Shown piece after piece: positions 18,084-28,070 of a stretch of 64,000 nucleotides of DNA (positions within the stretch are counted from its first letter, which is position 1; every line of letters starts with the position of its first letter). Position numbers and translations under genes: made by a program. A model generated the notes under the pieces. That model did no database searches. It had not been told where the DNA came from and saw only the letters and a list, made by a program, of their open reading frames with translations. The DNA is from G963665815 sp942492065. GTDB taxonomy: Bacteria; Cloacimonadota; Cloacimonadia; Cloacimonadales; JAIOQZ01. The stretch spans positions 248,001-312,000 of the forward strand of contig CALODV010000014.1 in assembly GCA_942492065.1 (NCBI GenBank). Reading direction: 5' to 3'.

Positions 18084-19170
18084 ATTTCTGATAGATTTGA
18101 TTTTTGCGTTTGTATGGGGGTTTCTCAGTACATTCCTGCTGATTTCATTTTTTATTAAGATTGCGGGGAAATTAAATATTATGGCATTTCCCAATAAACG
18201 CACAATACATGTAAAGCCTATTCCAACTTCAGGAGGTATCTGTTTTGGTTTAAGCTTTTTATTGGGCTTGTTTTTTTTAACACTAAGATATAAATACATA
18301 TACAATGATTTTGTAATGCCAATAATTATTGGTGGTGCAATGACATTGATAATTGGGGTGATAGATGATAAGTTTGATCTGAAAGCAACAATCAAGCTCT
18401 TTATGCAGATTATTGTTGTCAGTTTTATTTATTGGAAAGGAATCAGAATTGATCAACTGACAAATCCTTTTGGTCCGGAGTTTCAACTGCATTTCTTTGC
18501 ATATCCTGTGACTCTGATCTGGTATTTGTTTGTAATGAATGCTGTTAATCTTGTTGATGGAATGGATGGTCTGGCATCAGGAGTAGTTTCTATTGCGTCT
18601 TTTGTTCTGCTGTTAGTGGGATTGATGTATGACAACTTCTTGATTGTGGTACTTACTTCATTATTGCTTTCATCCAACATAGCATTCTTGATATTTAATT
18701 TTAATCCGGCAAAAATTTTTATGGGAGATTCAGGGGCCCTGTTTCTCGGATTTGTCATGGCTTCTTTATCAATAGCAGGAAATGGACAGTTCAAAGGAAT
18801 CACAGCAATGACATTATTGATTCCTTTACTTGCTCTATTTGTACCTATTTTTGATACATTAAGCTCTGTAATCAGAAGAGTGAAGAACAATCAGCATATT
18901 TTTAAGGCAGACGATGATCATTTACATCATAGACTACTGCAACTTGGATTTAGTCAGAAAACAGTTGTTCTTATTGTTTACTTTATTACATTTTTGTTTG
19001 GATTGATAGCTTTAGGATTTTCTTTTACTACAAAAAAAATTGTATTGATACTGTTCCTGTTTATGGCTTTGGCATTGACCTTGATGTTGTATTTCATATT
19101 AGGTCAAATTAAAAAAGTACTGATTAATAATGATAAAAAGGATGAAAATCAAACATTGGAGAATAAATGA
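18076..19170 (+). CDS. Undecaprenyl-phosphate sugar-1-phosphate transferase, WecA/TagO-like
   Basis: A 364-residue polytopic membrane protein with about ten hydrophobic segments. Family motifs: IGVIDDKFDL (DD Mg site), NAVNLVDGMDGLASG, KIFMGDSGALFLGF, and the WecA/TagO-type HLHHRLLQLG. It would load the first sugar phosphate on the lipid carrier, initiating the glycan built by the neighbouring transferases. The closest class is GlcNAc-1-P or related; the exact sugar is not certain. Confidence 0.85.
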   Translation: MDKFLIDLIFAFVWGFLSTFLLISFFIKIAGKLNIMAFPNKRTIHVKPIPTSGGICFGLSFLLGLFFLTLRYKYIYNDFVMPIIIGGAMTLIIGVIDDKFDLKATIKLFMQIIVVSFIYWKGIRIDQLTNPFGPEFQLHFFAYPVTLIWYLFVMNAVNLVDGMDGLASGVVSIASFVLLLVGLMYDNFLIVVLTSLLLSSNIAFLIFNFNPAKIFMGDSGALFLGFVMASLSIAGNGQFKGITAMTLLIPLLALFVPIFDTLSSVIRRVKNNQHIFKADDDHLHHRLLQLGFSQKTVVLIVYFITFLFGLIALGFSFTTKKIVLILFLFMALALTLMLYFILGQIKKVLINNDKKDENQTLENK

Positions 19171-21587
19171 AAGGGAAAATGGCACTACTGGTGATTTTGA
19201 GCATTATATCTTCTCTTACAGCTGTAAGGAGTTGGCACTTATACACTAATACAACACATATATATGATTTTAAGAGAATTGGTGATGAAATATATACAGC
19301 GACATGGGGTGGTGTTGAAGTTTATAATGTTAATAATGGAGAACTGAAAAACAAATTTGTACGTGAATCCGGTTTTGAATCAATGAAAATACATACAATC
19401 GGAGGTTCAGAGTCAACTGGAGATGTACTATTCGCATCAGATGAAGATGGAGTCTTCAGATATAACAGTGGTAGTTTTTTAATTAGCCTTAAAAATGAAA
19501 ACGGATTACCCAGCAATAATGTGAATGATATGATAATGACCGAGGATTTGATATATGTAGCTACCGATCAGGGATTAGCTGTTTACGAAAACATGTCAGA
19601 ATATCCATTTCCTCTGGTTGAAAATATATTCAACAGTTCGAATGGATTAAGTGAAGATATTGTCGAATCTGTTGTTCTTACTGAAGATAACTATCTGCTC
19701 TGTATGAGATCAAGCAGTATTAATTATGTACATGCAGATTCTATGTTGATAAAGACAAGTTGGCATACAATTGATGCAGCTTCTATGGGTGAAAATGTTA
19801 CAAGCTTCATTAGTTTTAGTGAAAACAATAATCTGGTTGCTGTAAGTGTCAATAATGGGTTATTGATTTGGCCTGATTTTCCAGCTGGGCAACCCTACGC
19901 TTCGACTGTTCCGGATATTGAGCACGGTGCATATCCTCTGTATGTAGATGAAGAGAGCAATATTTGGACCAGCCTGGCATTTTGGGATACTAATGAAGAA
20001 GTATTTCTGAATGCCGGAACTACAGAATTGATTAAGATTAAAACTGATGGAACATATGAAAGTACAGATTTGCAAGACATAACAGACAAAGCAATCAGTA
20101 AAATCGAAATTCTTAGTGATAAGTTATATCTTGGAACCTGGGGTGATGGACTCTTGATACAAAATTCTGCTGATGAATGGATATCTCTTAAGACTCAGAC
20201 TATCTGCACTAATCCGGTTACAGATATCGAAGCCGATGACAAAGGTAGAGTATGGGTAAGCAATGGTTTTATGGGAATTGATGAAACCAAGAGCGGGGGA
20301 AAGGGCGTTTCTGTTTTCGATTACACAACAGATTCATGGAAAACCTATACATACAATAACTCAGAGTTGGTTGGAAACAATATATATACTATTTGTGCCA
20401 AAGATGATGATATATGGCTGGGAGCTTATGGGTATTATCTGGATGAAGGTTGGGGAAATGGTGTATCTGTTCTGAAAAAACCGGATACTGATGAAGAAGA
20501 TTGGGAGCTTCTGCTCAGAGGTAATGGACTTGCAGGTAATACTATAGCATATATCACAGAGAAGGATGAAGATGAATTATGGATTAGCAGCTATGGTAGT
20601 GGACTTGTAGCGTATAACGTTGATACGGGAAATACTACGGTTTATTCAGTTCCGGGAAGAAATCAGACTGTTGAAATAATGACTGTTGGTGAAGATACAG
20701 AAAGCACTGACGACGATCAAATCTGGTTTGGTTCAAAAAATGATGGTCTTAGAGTGTGGAATAGTTTTGAAGTTCCGGAAAGTGAAACAGACTACAGATG
20801 GATTCTTGCTACTGTTCCGGAAATGCGAGCAAGCTGTTCTATAAATGGTTTTGCTCATTACAAAAGAGATGGAAAAGATGACTATTGGATCAGTTCAAAC
20901 AAGGGAGTTTTCTTCTATGATAATGCTGATCAGGAATGGCATAAACTTGGAGTTATCTACAAAAGAGAAACTCTGATAAATGGCAGGTGGGAGATAAAAA
21001 GCGATTACGATAAATACTATGTGGATGAACCAAAACTTTATGGAGCTGAGAACGCTACTCCGACATGTATAGAAATTGATGCTAATGGTAATGTCTGGAT
21101 TGGTACAGCAGATTATGGTATCTCCGTATATAACTATGAGAACGATGCTTATACATTATACGATAAAGATAACACCCCTTTGATGACAAACTTTATTACC
21201 GATCTTGAGTTTGATGGGCATTCAGGCAGAATGTACATAGGGACAACAGATGGAATGGTATCAGTAGAAGTTGGAAAAGATACTAGAAGCGTTTCTTCTA
21301 CATCGAATATGATTGTTTACCCTAATCCTTTTTACCCTTCTAATGGTGATGTTATTAAGATTATAAACAGTTCAGGTAACGGTTCAATGCCATCGGATTC
21401 CTACAAATGCAGAATTTTTGATGTTTCTGGCAGGCTTATTATAGAAATGGATCAAAATTCACATTATGATTTTGACTGGGATGGAACTAATGCAGCAGGA
21501 AAAGCCTGTAGTTCAGGAATTTACTATTATGTCGTATATGATGATAGTGGAGATGTGCAAAAAGGGAAAATTGCTCTGATTAGATAA
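19167..21587 (+). CDS. Secreted propeller protein with FlgD-like C-terminal domain
   Basis: An 806-residue exported protein with signal peptide (residues 1-20). It has repeated Reg_prop-type blades, for example DDIWLGAYGYYLDEGWGNG, ELWISSYGSGLVAYN, QIWFGSKNDGLRVWN and NVWIGTADYGISVYN. The last ~100 residues contain VYPNPFYPSNGD and SSGIYYYVVYDDSG, a divergent form of the FlgD-like sorting domain. It overlaps the WecA-like gene by four bases and abuts aroB, so it is expressed with the polysaccharide genes. An extracellular partner of the polymer or its export is possible; function unknown. Confidence 0.75.
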   Translation: MKGKMALLVILSIISSLTAVRSWHLYTNTTHIYDFKRIGDEIYTATWGGVEVYNVNNGELKNKFVRESGFESMKIHTIGGSESTGDVLFASDEDGVFRYNSGSFLISLKNENGLPSNNVNDMIMTEDLIYVATDQGLAVYENMSEYPFPLVENIFNSSNGLSEDIVESVVLTEDNYLLCMRSSSINYVHADSMLIKTSWHTIDAASMGENVTSFISFSENNNLVAVSVNNGLLIWPDFPAGQPYASTVPDIEHGAYPLYVDEESNIWTSLAFWDTNEEVFLNAGTTELIKIKTDGTYESTDLQDITDKAISKIEILSDKLYLGTWGDGLLIQNSADEWISLKTQTICTNPVTDIEADDKGRVWVSNGFMGIDETKSGGKGVSVFDYTTDSWKTYTYNNSELVGNNIYTICAKDDDIWLGAYGYYLDEGWGNGVSVLKKPDTDEEDWELLLRGNGLAGNTIAYITEKDEDELWISSYGSGLVAYNVDTGNTTVYSVPGRNQTVEIMTVGEDTESTDDDQIWFGSKNDGLRVWNSFEVPESETDYRWILATVPEMRASCSINGFAHYKRDGKDDYWISSNKGVFFYDNADQEWHKLGVIYKRETLINGRWEIKSDYDKYYVDEPKLYGAENATPTCIEIDANGNVWIGTADYGISVYNYENDAYTLYDKDNTPLMTNFITDLEFDGHSGRMYIGTTDGMVSVEVGKDTRSVSSTSNMIVYPNPFYPSNGDVIKIINSSGNGSMPSDSYKCRIFDVSGRLIIEMDQNSHYDFDWDGTNAAGKACSSGIYYYVVYDDSGDVQKGKIALIR

Positions 21588-21588
21588 T

Positions 21589-22602
21589 ATGAAAGATATA
21601 ATTAAAACTAAGTTAGAGTTTGTCAGTCTGGATGACCTTAAATCGATTATGACAAACCAAATAGCTGTACTCGATAAAAAAGTATATATACACTACAGGG
21701 AATTGTTCCGTAAAACGGAACGGTTTCTTGTAACCCCTAATGAAGATAATAAAAACTTGTACACTATCCGAAAAGTTTACTCCTTTCTTGATAAGATCAA
21801 CGCTGTCAGAAATGACACTCTGTATTCTGTAGGAGGAGGAATAACAACCGATATCGGAGGATTCGCTTCAGCAACGTTCAAACGAGGAATGAAATCCGTC
21901 TTGATCCCGACTACTTTACTGAGTATGGTTGATGCTTCAGTTGGAGGAAAGACAGGTGTTAACTTCAGAGGTTCAAAAAACCTGATCGGAGTGTTTCATC
22001 AACCCGACATAGTTTATATTTGCACAGAGTTTCTCAAGAGCTTATCAGATTCTCAGATTCGTGAAGGCTTAGCAGAAATAATGAAGATTGGTATTGTTGC
22101 CGATAGAAGTCTTTTTGATGCACTCACAGGCGGGAATATCTCAGATAATACAATAAGAAGTGCAATAGAACTGAAAATAAGTGTATGCAGACAGGACTTG
22201 TACGACCATTCAGCAAGAATGATGTTGAACTTTGGGCATACATTTGCACATGCGATAGAAAAAGCATCAGGGTATTCCATATCTCATGGTCATGCTGTAA
22301 GTTATGGCATGCTGACCGCAGTTGATATCAGTGAACAACTTGGGTTACTGAACAAAGACATCGCAGATACAATAAAGAAGAAAACAGTATCATTGAATCT
22401 TAACTCATCGATTCCAGATGAAACAGCAGTACGACTGCTCAAGAAATGTGAATATTATTTTCATAAAGACAAAAAGCGATCAGACTATATAAGATTTGTT
22501 CTTCTTGAAGATTTCGAGAAACCAGTAATATCTGAAAAAGATCAGGAAGAGAAGATCATTGATCTTTTCAAATCAAGTTTACAAATCAAATTAAATAAAT
22601 AA
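21589..22602 (+). CDS. aroB: 3-dehydroquinate synthase
   Basis: A 337-residue NAD- and metal-dependent enzyme converting DAHP to 3-dehydroquinate in the shikimate pathway. Signatures: YSVGGGITTDIGGFASATFKRG, PTTLLSMVDASVGGKTGVN, REGLAEIMKIG, LNFGHTFAHAIEKASGY and HGHAVSYGM. The Lys, Glu and His ligands of the active site are in place. The ATG follows the previous stop by one base. As the last gene of a polysaccharide operon it could be a sugar-like cyclase relative, but the motifs favour true AroB. Confidence 0.85.
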   Translation: MKDIIKTKLEFVSLDDLKSIMTNQIAVLDKKVYIHYRELFRKTERFLVTPNEDNKNLYTIRKVYSFLDKINAVRNDTLYSVGGGITTDIGGFASATFKRGMKSVLIPTTLLSMVDASVGGKTGVNFRGSKNLIGVFHQPDIVYICTEFLKSLSDSQIREGLAEIMKIGIVADRSLFDALTGGNISDNTIRSAIELKISVCRQDLYDHSARMMLNFGHTFAHAIEKASGYSISHGHAVSYGMLTAVDISEQLGLLNKDIADTIKKKTVSLNLNSSIPDETAVRLLKKCEYYFHKDKKRSDYIRFVLLEDFEKPVISEKDQEEKIIDLFKSSLQIKLNK

Positions 22603-22605
22603 GAA

Positions 22606-22640
22606 CAGCCTGCTGAAGATTCAACAGGCTGCATTTTCTC
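22606..22640. terminator. Terminator between convergent aroB and degP
   Basis: CAGCCTGCTGA (22606-22616) pairs with TCAACAGGCTG (22621-22631) with one mismatch, followed by CATTTTCTCT on the plus strand. The two flanking genes converge here, so it may serve both. Confidence 0.7.
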
Positions 22641-22655
22641 TATCTTGGTTTACAA

Positions 22656-24095
22656 CTATTTGATGTTAATTGTGAGGAATTTATATACACCATTTTTCGT
22701 CACTACATGAAAGAGGACTAATGAACCGGAATAGTTCTTATCAATTTTTTCCAGCATTTTATCAAATTCTTTCACGTTCTTAATCCTGTTGTTGTTTATT
22801 TCCAGAATTGTGTCTCCGACTGATAAGCTTGAAGCTGCTGCGAATGATTCAGGCTCGATATTAGTTATTACTACGCCTTCAAGGTCTTTCAATCCCATTC
22901 GTCTTGCAATGTCAGAATCACTGTCTACGACATCAATACCCAAGCCTGAGTTTTTCTCTTCCTTTCCACTGCTTGAGGTTACGCTTCTGTCCGGGAATTC
23001 TTCCAGTTTTGCATAGATATTCTTGTGTTTACCATCTCTGATGATTCCAAGATTTACTTTTTTATCAATTTCCTGGTTTGCTATCTGAATTCTGAATTTA
23101 GCCAGGTTTTCTACAGTTTTTCCATCAATCTCGGTGATAACATCCCCTTTTTTTAGACCGGCTTTATCAGCAGGAGTATCATCTTCTACTTTGGCAATCA
23201 GAACACCATTAAGGTCATCCAGTTTCATCATTTTACCTAAGTCTTCGTTAAGTTCCTGGGGTAACACACCAAGGTAGGCTCTAACTACTTTTCCTTTATC
23301 CATTATATCGTTAACTACTTTCTTCACCAGATTAACAGGGATTGCAAAACCGATTCCCACATTTCCACCTGCAGGTGAGGTTATTGCTGCATTTACACCG
23401 ATTACTTTACCGTGAATGTCTACTAACGGACCACCACTGTTTCCAGGGTTTATTGCTGCATCAGTTTGAATATAATCCTGATATACGGGGGAGTCTGTTC
23501 CGAAGTTAAGGTTAGATCTTCCTTTGGCAGAAATAACTCCGACTGTAACTGTTCTGTCAAGACCAAGCTGTCCGAACGGGTTACCTATTGCAATAGCCCA
23601 GTCTCCTATTTCCAGAGATTCAGAATCTCCGAGTGGAATCTTAGAAAGTGGAACGTCTTTGTTTATCTCAATTTTAATAACTGCAAGGTCCGTAGATGGA
23701 TCTCTCCCGACAATTTCACCTTTGTATTTATGCTTTTCACCTACCGAAACGGTTATATCACCTTCTGTCTGCACAACGTGGTTATTTGTTATAATGTAGG
23801 CATTTTTAGAATCTGTTTTGTAAATGAAACCGGAGCCCATCTGTGTGGATTTTCTGGAATTCGGCATTCGCGGAGCAAAAAACTTAAAAAAGTCATCTTC
23901 GAATGGTGAATTGAATGTTCTACCTCTGAGTTGAATTTCTGACTCTACTTTAATATTAACTACCGCATCTCTTGTATTTTTTACAACCTCTACAAAAGGA
24001 GATTTTCCATCACTGTTTACTGGTGGATATGCTGAAAGCATGGTTGTAACTAATGATATTGCAACCAGTAAGATTACTAATTTCATGTTTCTCAT
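22656..24095 (-). CDS. degP: DegP/HtrA-type periplasmic serine protease
   Basis: A 479-residue exported protease-chaperone. Signal peptide (1-22), trypsin-like domain with His106 in TNNHVV, Asp136 in STDLAVIKI and Ser220 in NPGNSGGPL. Two PDZ domains follow at ~270-365 (LGVLPQELNEDLG, GVLIAKVEDDTPADKAGLKKGD) and ~385-475 (GLGIDVVDSD, GVVITNIEPESFAA). It degrades or refolds misfolded envelope proteins. The start chosen has GGAGG five bases upstream; a second ATG lies three codons later. It is divergent from umuD. Confidence 0.9.
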   Translation of the reverse strand: MRNMKLVILLVAISLVTTMLSAYPPVNSDGKSPFVEVVKNTRDAVVNIKVESEIQLRGRTFNSPFEDDFFKFFAPRMPNSRKSTQMGSGFIYKTDSKNAYIITNNHVVQTEGDITVSVGEKHKYKGEIVGRDPSTDLAVIKIEINKDVPLSKIPLGDSESLEIGDWAIAIGNPFGQLGLDRTVTVGVISAKGRSNLNFGTDSPVYQDYIQTDAAINPGNSGGPLVDIHGKVIGVNAAITSPAGGNVGIGFAIPVNLVKKVVNDIMDKGKVVRAYLGVLPQELNEDLGKMMKLDDLNGVLIAKVEDDTPADKAGLKKGDVITEIDGKTVENLAKFRIQIANQEIDKKVNLGIIRDGKHKNIYAKLEEFPDRSVTSSSGKEEKNSGLGIDVVDSDSDIARRMGLKDLEGVVITNIEPESFAAASSLSVGDTILEINNNRIKNVKEFDKMLEKIDKNYSGSLVLFHVVTKNGVYKFLTINIK

Positions 24096-24241
24096 TTGGT
24101 TCCTCCAATTATTGCTTTTTCACTTATTATAACTTTCATGGCAATTCTTTGTTACATCAATTTTGATCTCCTTTTGCTGAATTTTGTAAAAATATTGGTT
24201 TACAAGGGTTTGTTAGTTGATATTATTGTTTCGGTGATAAT

Positions 24242-24709
24242 ATGAAAAAGACAGTATTCAGAAAAACGTTAAGATTAGATGAGACAATCAAGGAAATTGT
24301 CAGTCCTCGTAATGAGGTTAAAATTAGCAGACCTTTACTCGGGCATACTCTTCCTGCAGGTTTTCCTTCGCCTGCAGATGATTATATTGAAAAGAGTCTG
24401 GATTTAAACGAGTACCTTATAGCTCATCCTGCAGCCACTTTTTTCATCAGAGTCGAAGGTGACTCTATGATTGGGGCCGGTATTCATGATAATGATATTC
24501 TGATTGTTGATCGTGCCCTTGATGCTGGAGACAACTCTATCATTATAGCAGCTTTGGATGGTTATCTGACGGTTAAACGACTAGTTAAAACTGAGAAACT
24601 CTGGTATCTGCATCCCGAGAATACTGATTATGAAGATATATATCTGGAAGAGGGAAGTGATTTCACAATCTGGGGTGTTGTGACTTACGTGATTCACAAA
24701 GCTGATTGA
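24242..24709 (+). CDS. umuD: UmuD-like SOS mutagenesis protein
   Basis: A 155-residue S24-family protein. Ala39-Gly40 (LPAGFPSPADDY) is the self-cleavage site, with the catalytic Ser75 (RVEGDSMIGAGI) and Lys112 (GYLTVKRLV) dyad. RecA-stimulated cleavage would yield UmuD', which forms polymerase V with UmuC. It is followed with a one-base overlap by umuC. I see no LexA box that I can defend in the 146-base gap to divergent degP. Confidence 0.9.
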   Translation: MKKTVFRKTLRLDETIKEIVSPRNEVKISRPLLGHTLPAGFPSPADDYIEKSLDLNEYLIAHPAATFFIRVEGDSMIGAGIHDNDILIVDRALDAGDNSIIIAALDGYLTVKRLVKTEKLWYLHPENTDYEDIYLEEGSDFTIWGVVTYVIHKAD

Positions 24710-25992
24710 TGATGGATGTTTTTGCTTTAGTTGACTGCAATAGCTTTTATGCCTCATGTGAAAAAGTGTTCAATCCTTCATTGAAGGATAAGCCGGTTGC
24801 TGTGCTTTCCAATAATGACGGGATTATCATAGCTCGATCTAAGGAAGTGAAAGAACTGGGGATTCCAATGGGGCAACCAGTGTTTAAAATTAAACATTTG
24901 ATTAAGAAGTATAACGTTAAATTGTTTTCGTCAAACTACACACTATATGCCGACCTTTCCAAAAGAGTAATGGAAACTTTGAAAACATTCAGTCCGCAGG
25001 TGGAAGTGTATTCAATAGACGAAGCATTTGTTATATTTCCGCTGAATACGGTAGAAAATATATCGTTGAGGGAGTATGGGCTTAAGATAAAGAAAACTGT
25101 TGAAAAATGGACAGGTATTCCCGTATCCGTGGGAATTGGTCCCAGCAAAACCTTAGCCAAACTTGCAAACAGGTTAGCCAAAAAGAAGCCTGAGCTGGAG
25201 GGTGTCTACAGCTTGGTAAATCATGAAAATATCGATAGGATACTGGATAATGTCGACGTGAGTGACCTGTGGGGAATAGGAAGACAATATGCCAAGCTTC
25301 TGAGGAATGCCGGAATCAGGACTGCCAGACAGTTGAAAGAAGCACCTGATCAGTGGGTTCGTGAATACATGACTGTTGTAGGTCTGAGGTTAGTACATGA
25401 GTTGAGAGGGATACCATGTTATGAGGTTGAACTTGAGGTAGACCCCAAGAAAGGAATAGTCAGTTCCAGGTCATTTGGTAAACTCACATCTGATTATAAC
25501 GAAATAAGAGAATCGGTTGCCAGCTATACAGCCAGAGCGGCTGAAAAGCTTAGGGCACAAAAATCTGTTACGAGTTTTATCACAGTATTTATAACAACTA
25601 ATCCTTATAAAAAAGAGATGCCGCAGTATGGAAATGTGATGACATGTGCATTCAAGGCTCCTACAGCTGATTCATCGATAATGATAAAACAGGCTTGCAG
25701 TATATTTGAAAAAATCTATAAGCCCGGATACTTGTATAAGAAATCGGGAATTATGCTGACAGGGATAACTCATGAGGATGATGTTCAATATGATGCATTT
25801 ACAAAAGCTTATGTGGAGACTGAGGGTAGAACGGTAATGGATATTATCGATAAGATAAATAATGAATACGGCAGAGATACTATACAGCTTGCTTCCATGG
25901 GGGCAGAGAAAAAGTGGAGCATGAAAAGAGGTCAACTGTCTCCTCGTTATACAACCTCCTGGAACGAACTGCCTAAAACTCGCAATAAGTAA
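24709..25992 (+). CDS. umuC: UmuC-like Y-family DNA polymerase
   Basis: About 427 residues. Catalytic motifs are FALVDCNSFYASCE and VEVYSIDEAFV, with SVGIGPSKTLAKLANRLAKK, a helix-hairpin-helix region (VSDLWGIGRQYAKLLRNAGI), and little finger and C-terminal DUF4113-like segment (GMGAEKKWSMKRGQLSPRYTTSW-like end region). The catalytic subunit for translesion synthesis. I take ATG 24709, which overlaps the umuD stop (TGATG); a TTG three bases earlier and an ATG three bases later are alternatives. Confidence 0.9.
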   Translation: MMDVFALVDCNSFYASCEKVFNPSLKDKPVAVLSNNDGIIIARSKEVKELGIPMGQPVFKIKHLIKKYNVKLFSSNYTLYADLSKRVMETLKTFSPQVEVYSIDEAFVIFPLNTVENISLREYGLKIKKTVEKWTGIPVSVGIGPSKTLAKLANRLAKKKPELEGVYSLVNHENIDRILDNVDVSDLWGIGRQYAKLLRNAGIRTARQLKEAPDQWVREYMTVVGLRLVHELRGIPCYEVELEVDPKKGIVSSRSFGKLTSDYNEIRESVASYTARAAEKLRAQKSVTSFITVFITTNPYKKEMPQYGNVMTCAFKAPTADSSIMIKQACSIFEKIYKPGYLYKKSGIMLTGITHEDDVQYDAFTKAYVETEGRTVMDIIDKINNEYGRDTIQLASMGAEKKWSMKRGQLSPRYTTSWNELPKTRNK

Positions 25993-26107
25993 TTGAAACC
26001 ATTACAAAAATAAAATTTATTACTTGTCATATTTCGTGTATTACAAATACTAAGTATATATTGCTTAAGTTTAAAGAGATAAGCCCGATATAGAATCAGG
26101 AGATACG

Positions 26108-26917
26108 ATGGATTTATATGGAGATGCTTTCGAAAGAATTAATGCCGCTTCTGAGATTAAAGTAGTGGACAGGCAGGATTCAGGTAATCAGAATCCTCCT
26201 TCATACTCTAATAACGAGAAGAGGAAACATAAAGAAGAAGCAGACCCTGACAGTTCTGATAAACTTCCTGAATACGATGATTCCCAATGGATTCAGTATA
26301 ATCTAGAACTTGGCAGATTGATAATAGAGAAGAAGAATCTGGAAGTCCTTCTTTTTTCGGAAGAAAGAAAGCATGGAACAAAAGATTTTGTAGAAAATAA
26401 GATAGAGCTTATAAAAAAGAATATTTCTGAGCTTGAGAACAAAATAGTTGCTTTAGATTTTTCATCTCTTAAATTACCGGAATCTCCTGTTGATGATATA
26501 ATTTATCAATTGAAAAGCTTGGCAAAGTTACACAGGTTATATAGTGTATATCTCGAAATAACTCTTAATGAAACCACAGCAATTGAAGATGAGGATTTAG
26601 ATACTCTTCATCTGTTGATGGAACAGAAATCCACGATTCTGGATTCAATACATACAACTCAAAAGAATATCCTCTTTGATGTCTTTAAAAATTTGCCTGA
26701 AAAAACTGAAAAAAGAACTAAGGCAGATGCAATTCTTACCGATATTAATGTGAAGATTAAACAGATCATTGACTCGGAAAACAAAAATAGTGTGGAGCTT
26801 GAGAACCAGAAAGAAGAGCTCAGACTTAAACTCGGTAAGAAAAGTATAGGTACAAGAGCGATCTCTAAGTATGCATCAGCACACAAGAGATCACACTTTA
26901 TCGATACAACCAAATAA
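26108..26917 (+). CDS. FlgN/FliT-like flagellar chaperone (putative)
   Basis: A 269-residue acidic-to-helical protein. The first ~80 residues are hydrophilic and likely disordered; residues ~75-130 form a coiled coil. Residues ~135-255 show the FlgN-type pattern: a long helix with LMEQKSTILDSIHTTQ, then ILTDINVKIKQIIDSENKNSVEL, and a terminal short segment. It lies 63 bases upstream of the first of four flagellin genes, which supports an export chaperone for hook-associated proteins or flagellin. The family call is tentative. GGAG precedes the ATG at 26108. Confidence 0.5.
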   Translation: MDLYGDAFERINAASEIKVVDRQDSGNQNPPSYSNNEKRKHKEEADPDSSDKLPEYDDSQWIQYNLELGRLIIEKKNLEVLLFSEERKHGTKDFVENKIELIKKNISELENKIVALDFSSLKLPESPVDDIIYQLKSLAKLHRLYSVYLEITLNETTAIEDEDLDTLHLLMEQKSTILDSIHTTQKNILFDVFKNLPEKTEKRTKADAILTDINVKIKQIIDSENKNSVELENQKEELRLKLGKKSIGTRAISKYASAHKRSHFIDTTK

Positions 26918-26938
26918 AGAAAAAAGACACAAAACAAA

Positions 26939-26974
26939 GGGCAAGGAAGCCCAAAAAAACAGTCATCAAGGAGG
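26939..26974 (+). promoter_or_regulatory. Leader of flagellin 1: small hairpin and strong ribosome-binding site
   Basis: GGGC (26939-26942) can pair with GCCC (26949-26952) around AAGGAA; the consensus AAGGAGG follows at 26968-26974. The loop itself resembles a ribosome-binding site. AAGGAGG sits six bases before ATG 26981, which decides that start over ATG 26975. Confidence 0.45.
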
Positions 26975-26980
26975 ATGAAC

Positions 26981-27943
26981 ATGTCACTCTTTATTAACAA
27001 CAACCAGTATGCATTAAATGCATCAAACAACTTAAGATCTCATTATTCAAAAATGGGTAAGTCAATTGAAAGACTTACAACAGGTTTGAGAATTAACTCG
27101 GCTAGAGATGATGCTGCAGGAATGGCAGTAAGAGAAGAGATGAGATCCGACATTGCAACTTACAATCAAGGAATCAGAAATGCAGAAATGGCAATTAACA
27201 TGCTTCAAACTGCAGAAAGCTCAATGGCAATCATCGATGAAAAGCTCATGAGAATGAAACAACTTGCAGAACAAGCTGCAACCGGTACTTACACACATGA
27301 GCAAAGACAGATTATTCATTCAGAATTTGCTGCAATGGCTGCCGAAATTGACCGTATAGCTGAATCAACCGAGTTTGGCGGAAGAAAACTTCTCAACGGT
27401 GATTTATCTACAGATGCTCACAACAACATAACAGTTGGCGGATGGCTTCAATCAGGTCCTGCTACATTAACTGCAAACAACTATGATGCAGACGGTGAAT
27501 ATCGTAATAATGTTGGTGTAAAAGTTCACTTTGGTCTTACAAACAATCGTCTTGAAGACTATTACTTCATCAATATTGGTGATATGACAACAAACGGACT
27601 TTTTGAAAATGTTGGAAGTGCGGATGATACAGCAGCAAGCAAGATTTCAGTATCAACTCAGCACGTAGCTCAGATTGCTCTTGAACAGCTTGACTCAGCT
27701 ATTCTTGAAAAAGAACACCAGAGAGCTCACCTTGGTTCAATGATGGTAAGATTGGAAAACACAATTGCTCACCTTCAGTCACAATCAGAAAACCTTCAGG
27801 CTGCAGAATCACAAATTTCAGATGTAGATGTTGCATCAGAAATGACAGAATTCGTCAAGAGTCAGGTCTTAACACAGGCTGCTGTTGCAATGCTTGCACA
27901 AGCTAACTCTCTTCCACAAATGGCACTCCGTTTACTTGGATAA
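26981..27943 (+). CDS. Flagellin 1 (divergent paralogue)
   Basis: A 320-residue flagellin. Conserved N-terminal D0/D1 helix (MSLFINNNQYALNASNNL, RLTTGLRINSARDDAAGMAV), a central region of ~110 residues (the D1/D2 surface part), and C-terminal helix ending LAQANSLPQMALRLLG. It differs from the three that follow in the middle (it lacks the WSSTN/W-rich segment) and in His-rich substitutions (HEQRQIIHSE, EKEHQRAHLGSM). Exported through the flagellar secretion apparatus and polymerised as filament. Confidence 0.92.
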   Translation: MSLFINNNQYALNASNNLRSHYSKMGKSIERLTTGLRINSARDDAAGMAVREEMRSDIATYNQGIRNAEMAINMLQTAESSMAIIDEKLMRMKQLAEQAATGTYTHEQRQIIHSEFAAMAAEIDRIAESTEFGGRKLLNGDLSTDAHNNITVGGWLQSGPATLTANNYDADGEYRNNVGVKVHFGLTNNRLEDYYFINIGDMTTNGLFENVGSADDTAASKISVSTQHVAQIALEQLDSAILEKEHQRAHLGSMMVRLENTIAHLQSQSENLQAAESQISDVDVASEMTEFVKSQVLTQAAVAMLAQANSLPQMALRLLG

Positions 27944-28070
27944 TACAGTTAGATAAATATCAACAATAAGCTTCAGATTTAATTAAATAATTACGAAAAG
28001 AATACAGATTTTTGACAAGAAAATAGATGTGATGTGATAGATGTGTTACCTGGCACAAATATCAAAACGC

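Noticed and set aside
26975..26980. Earlier ATG for flagellin 1
   Set aside because: It lies directly against the AAGGAGG site; the ATG at 26981 has proper spacing and matches the other flagellin N-termini.
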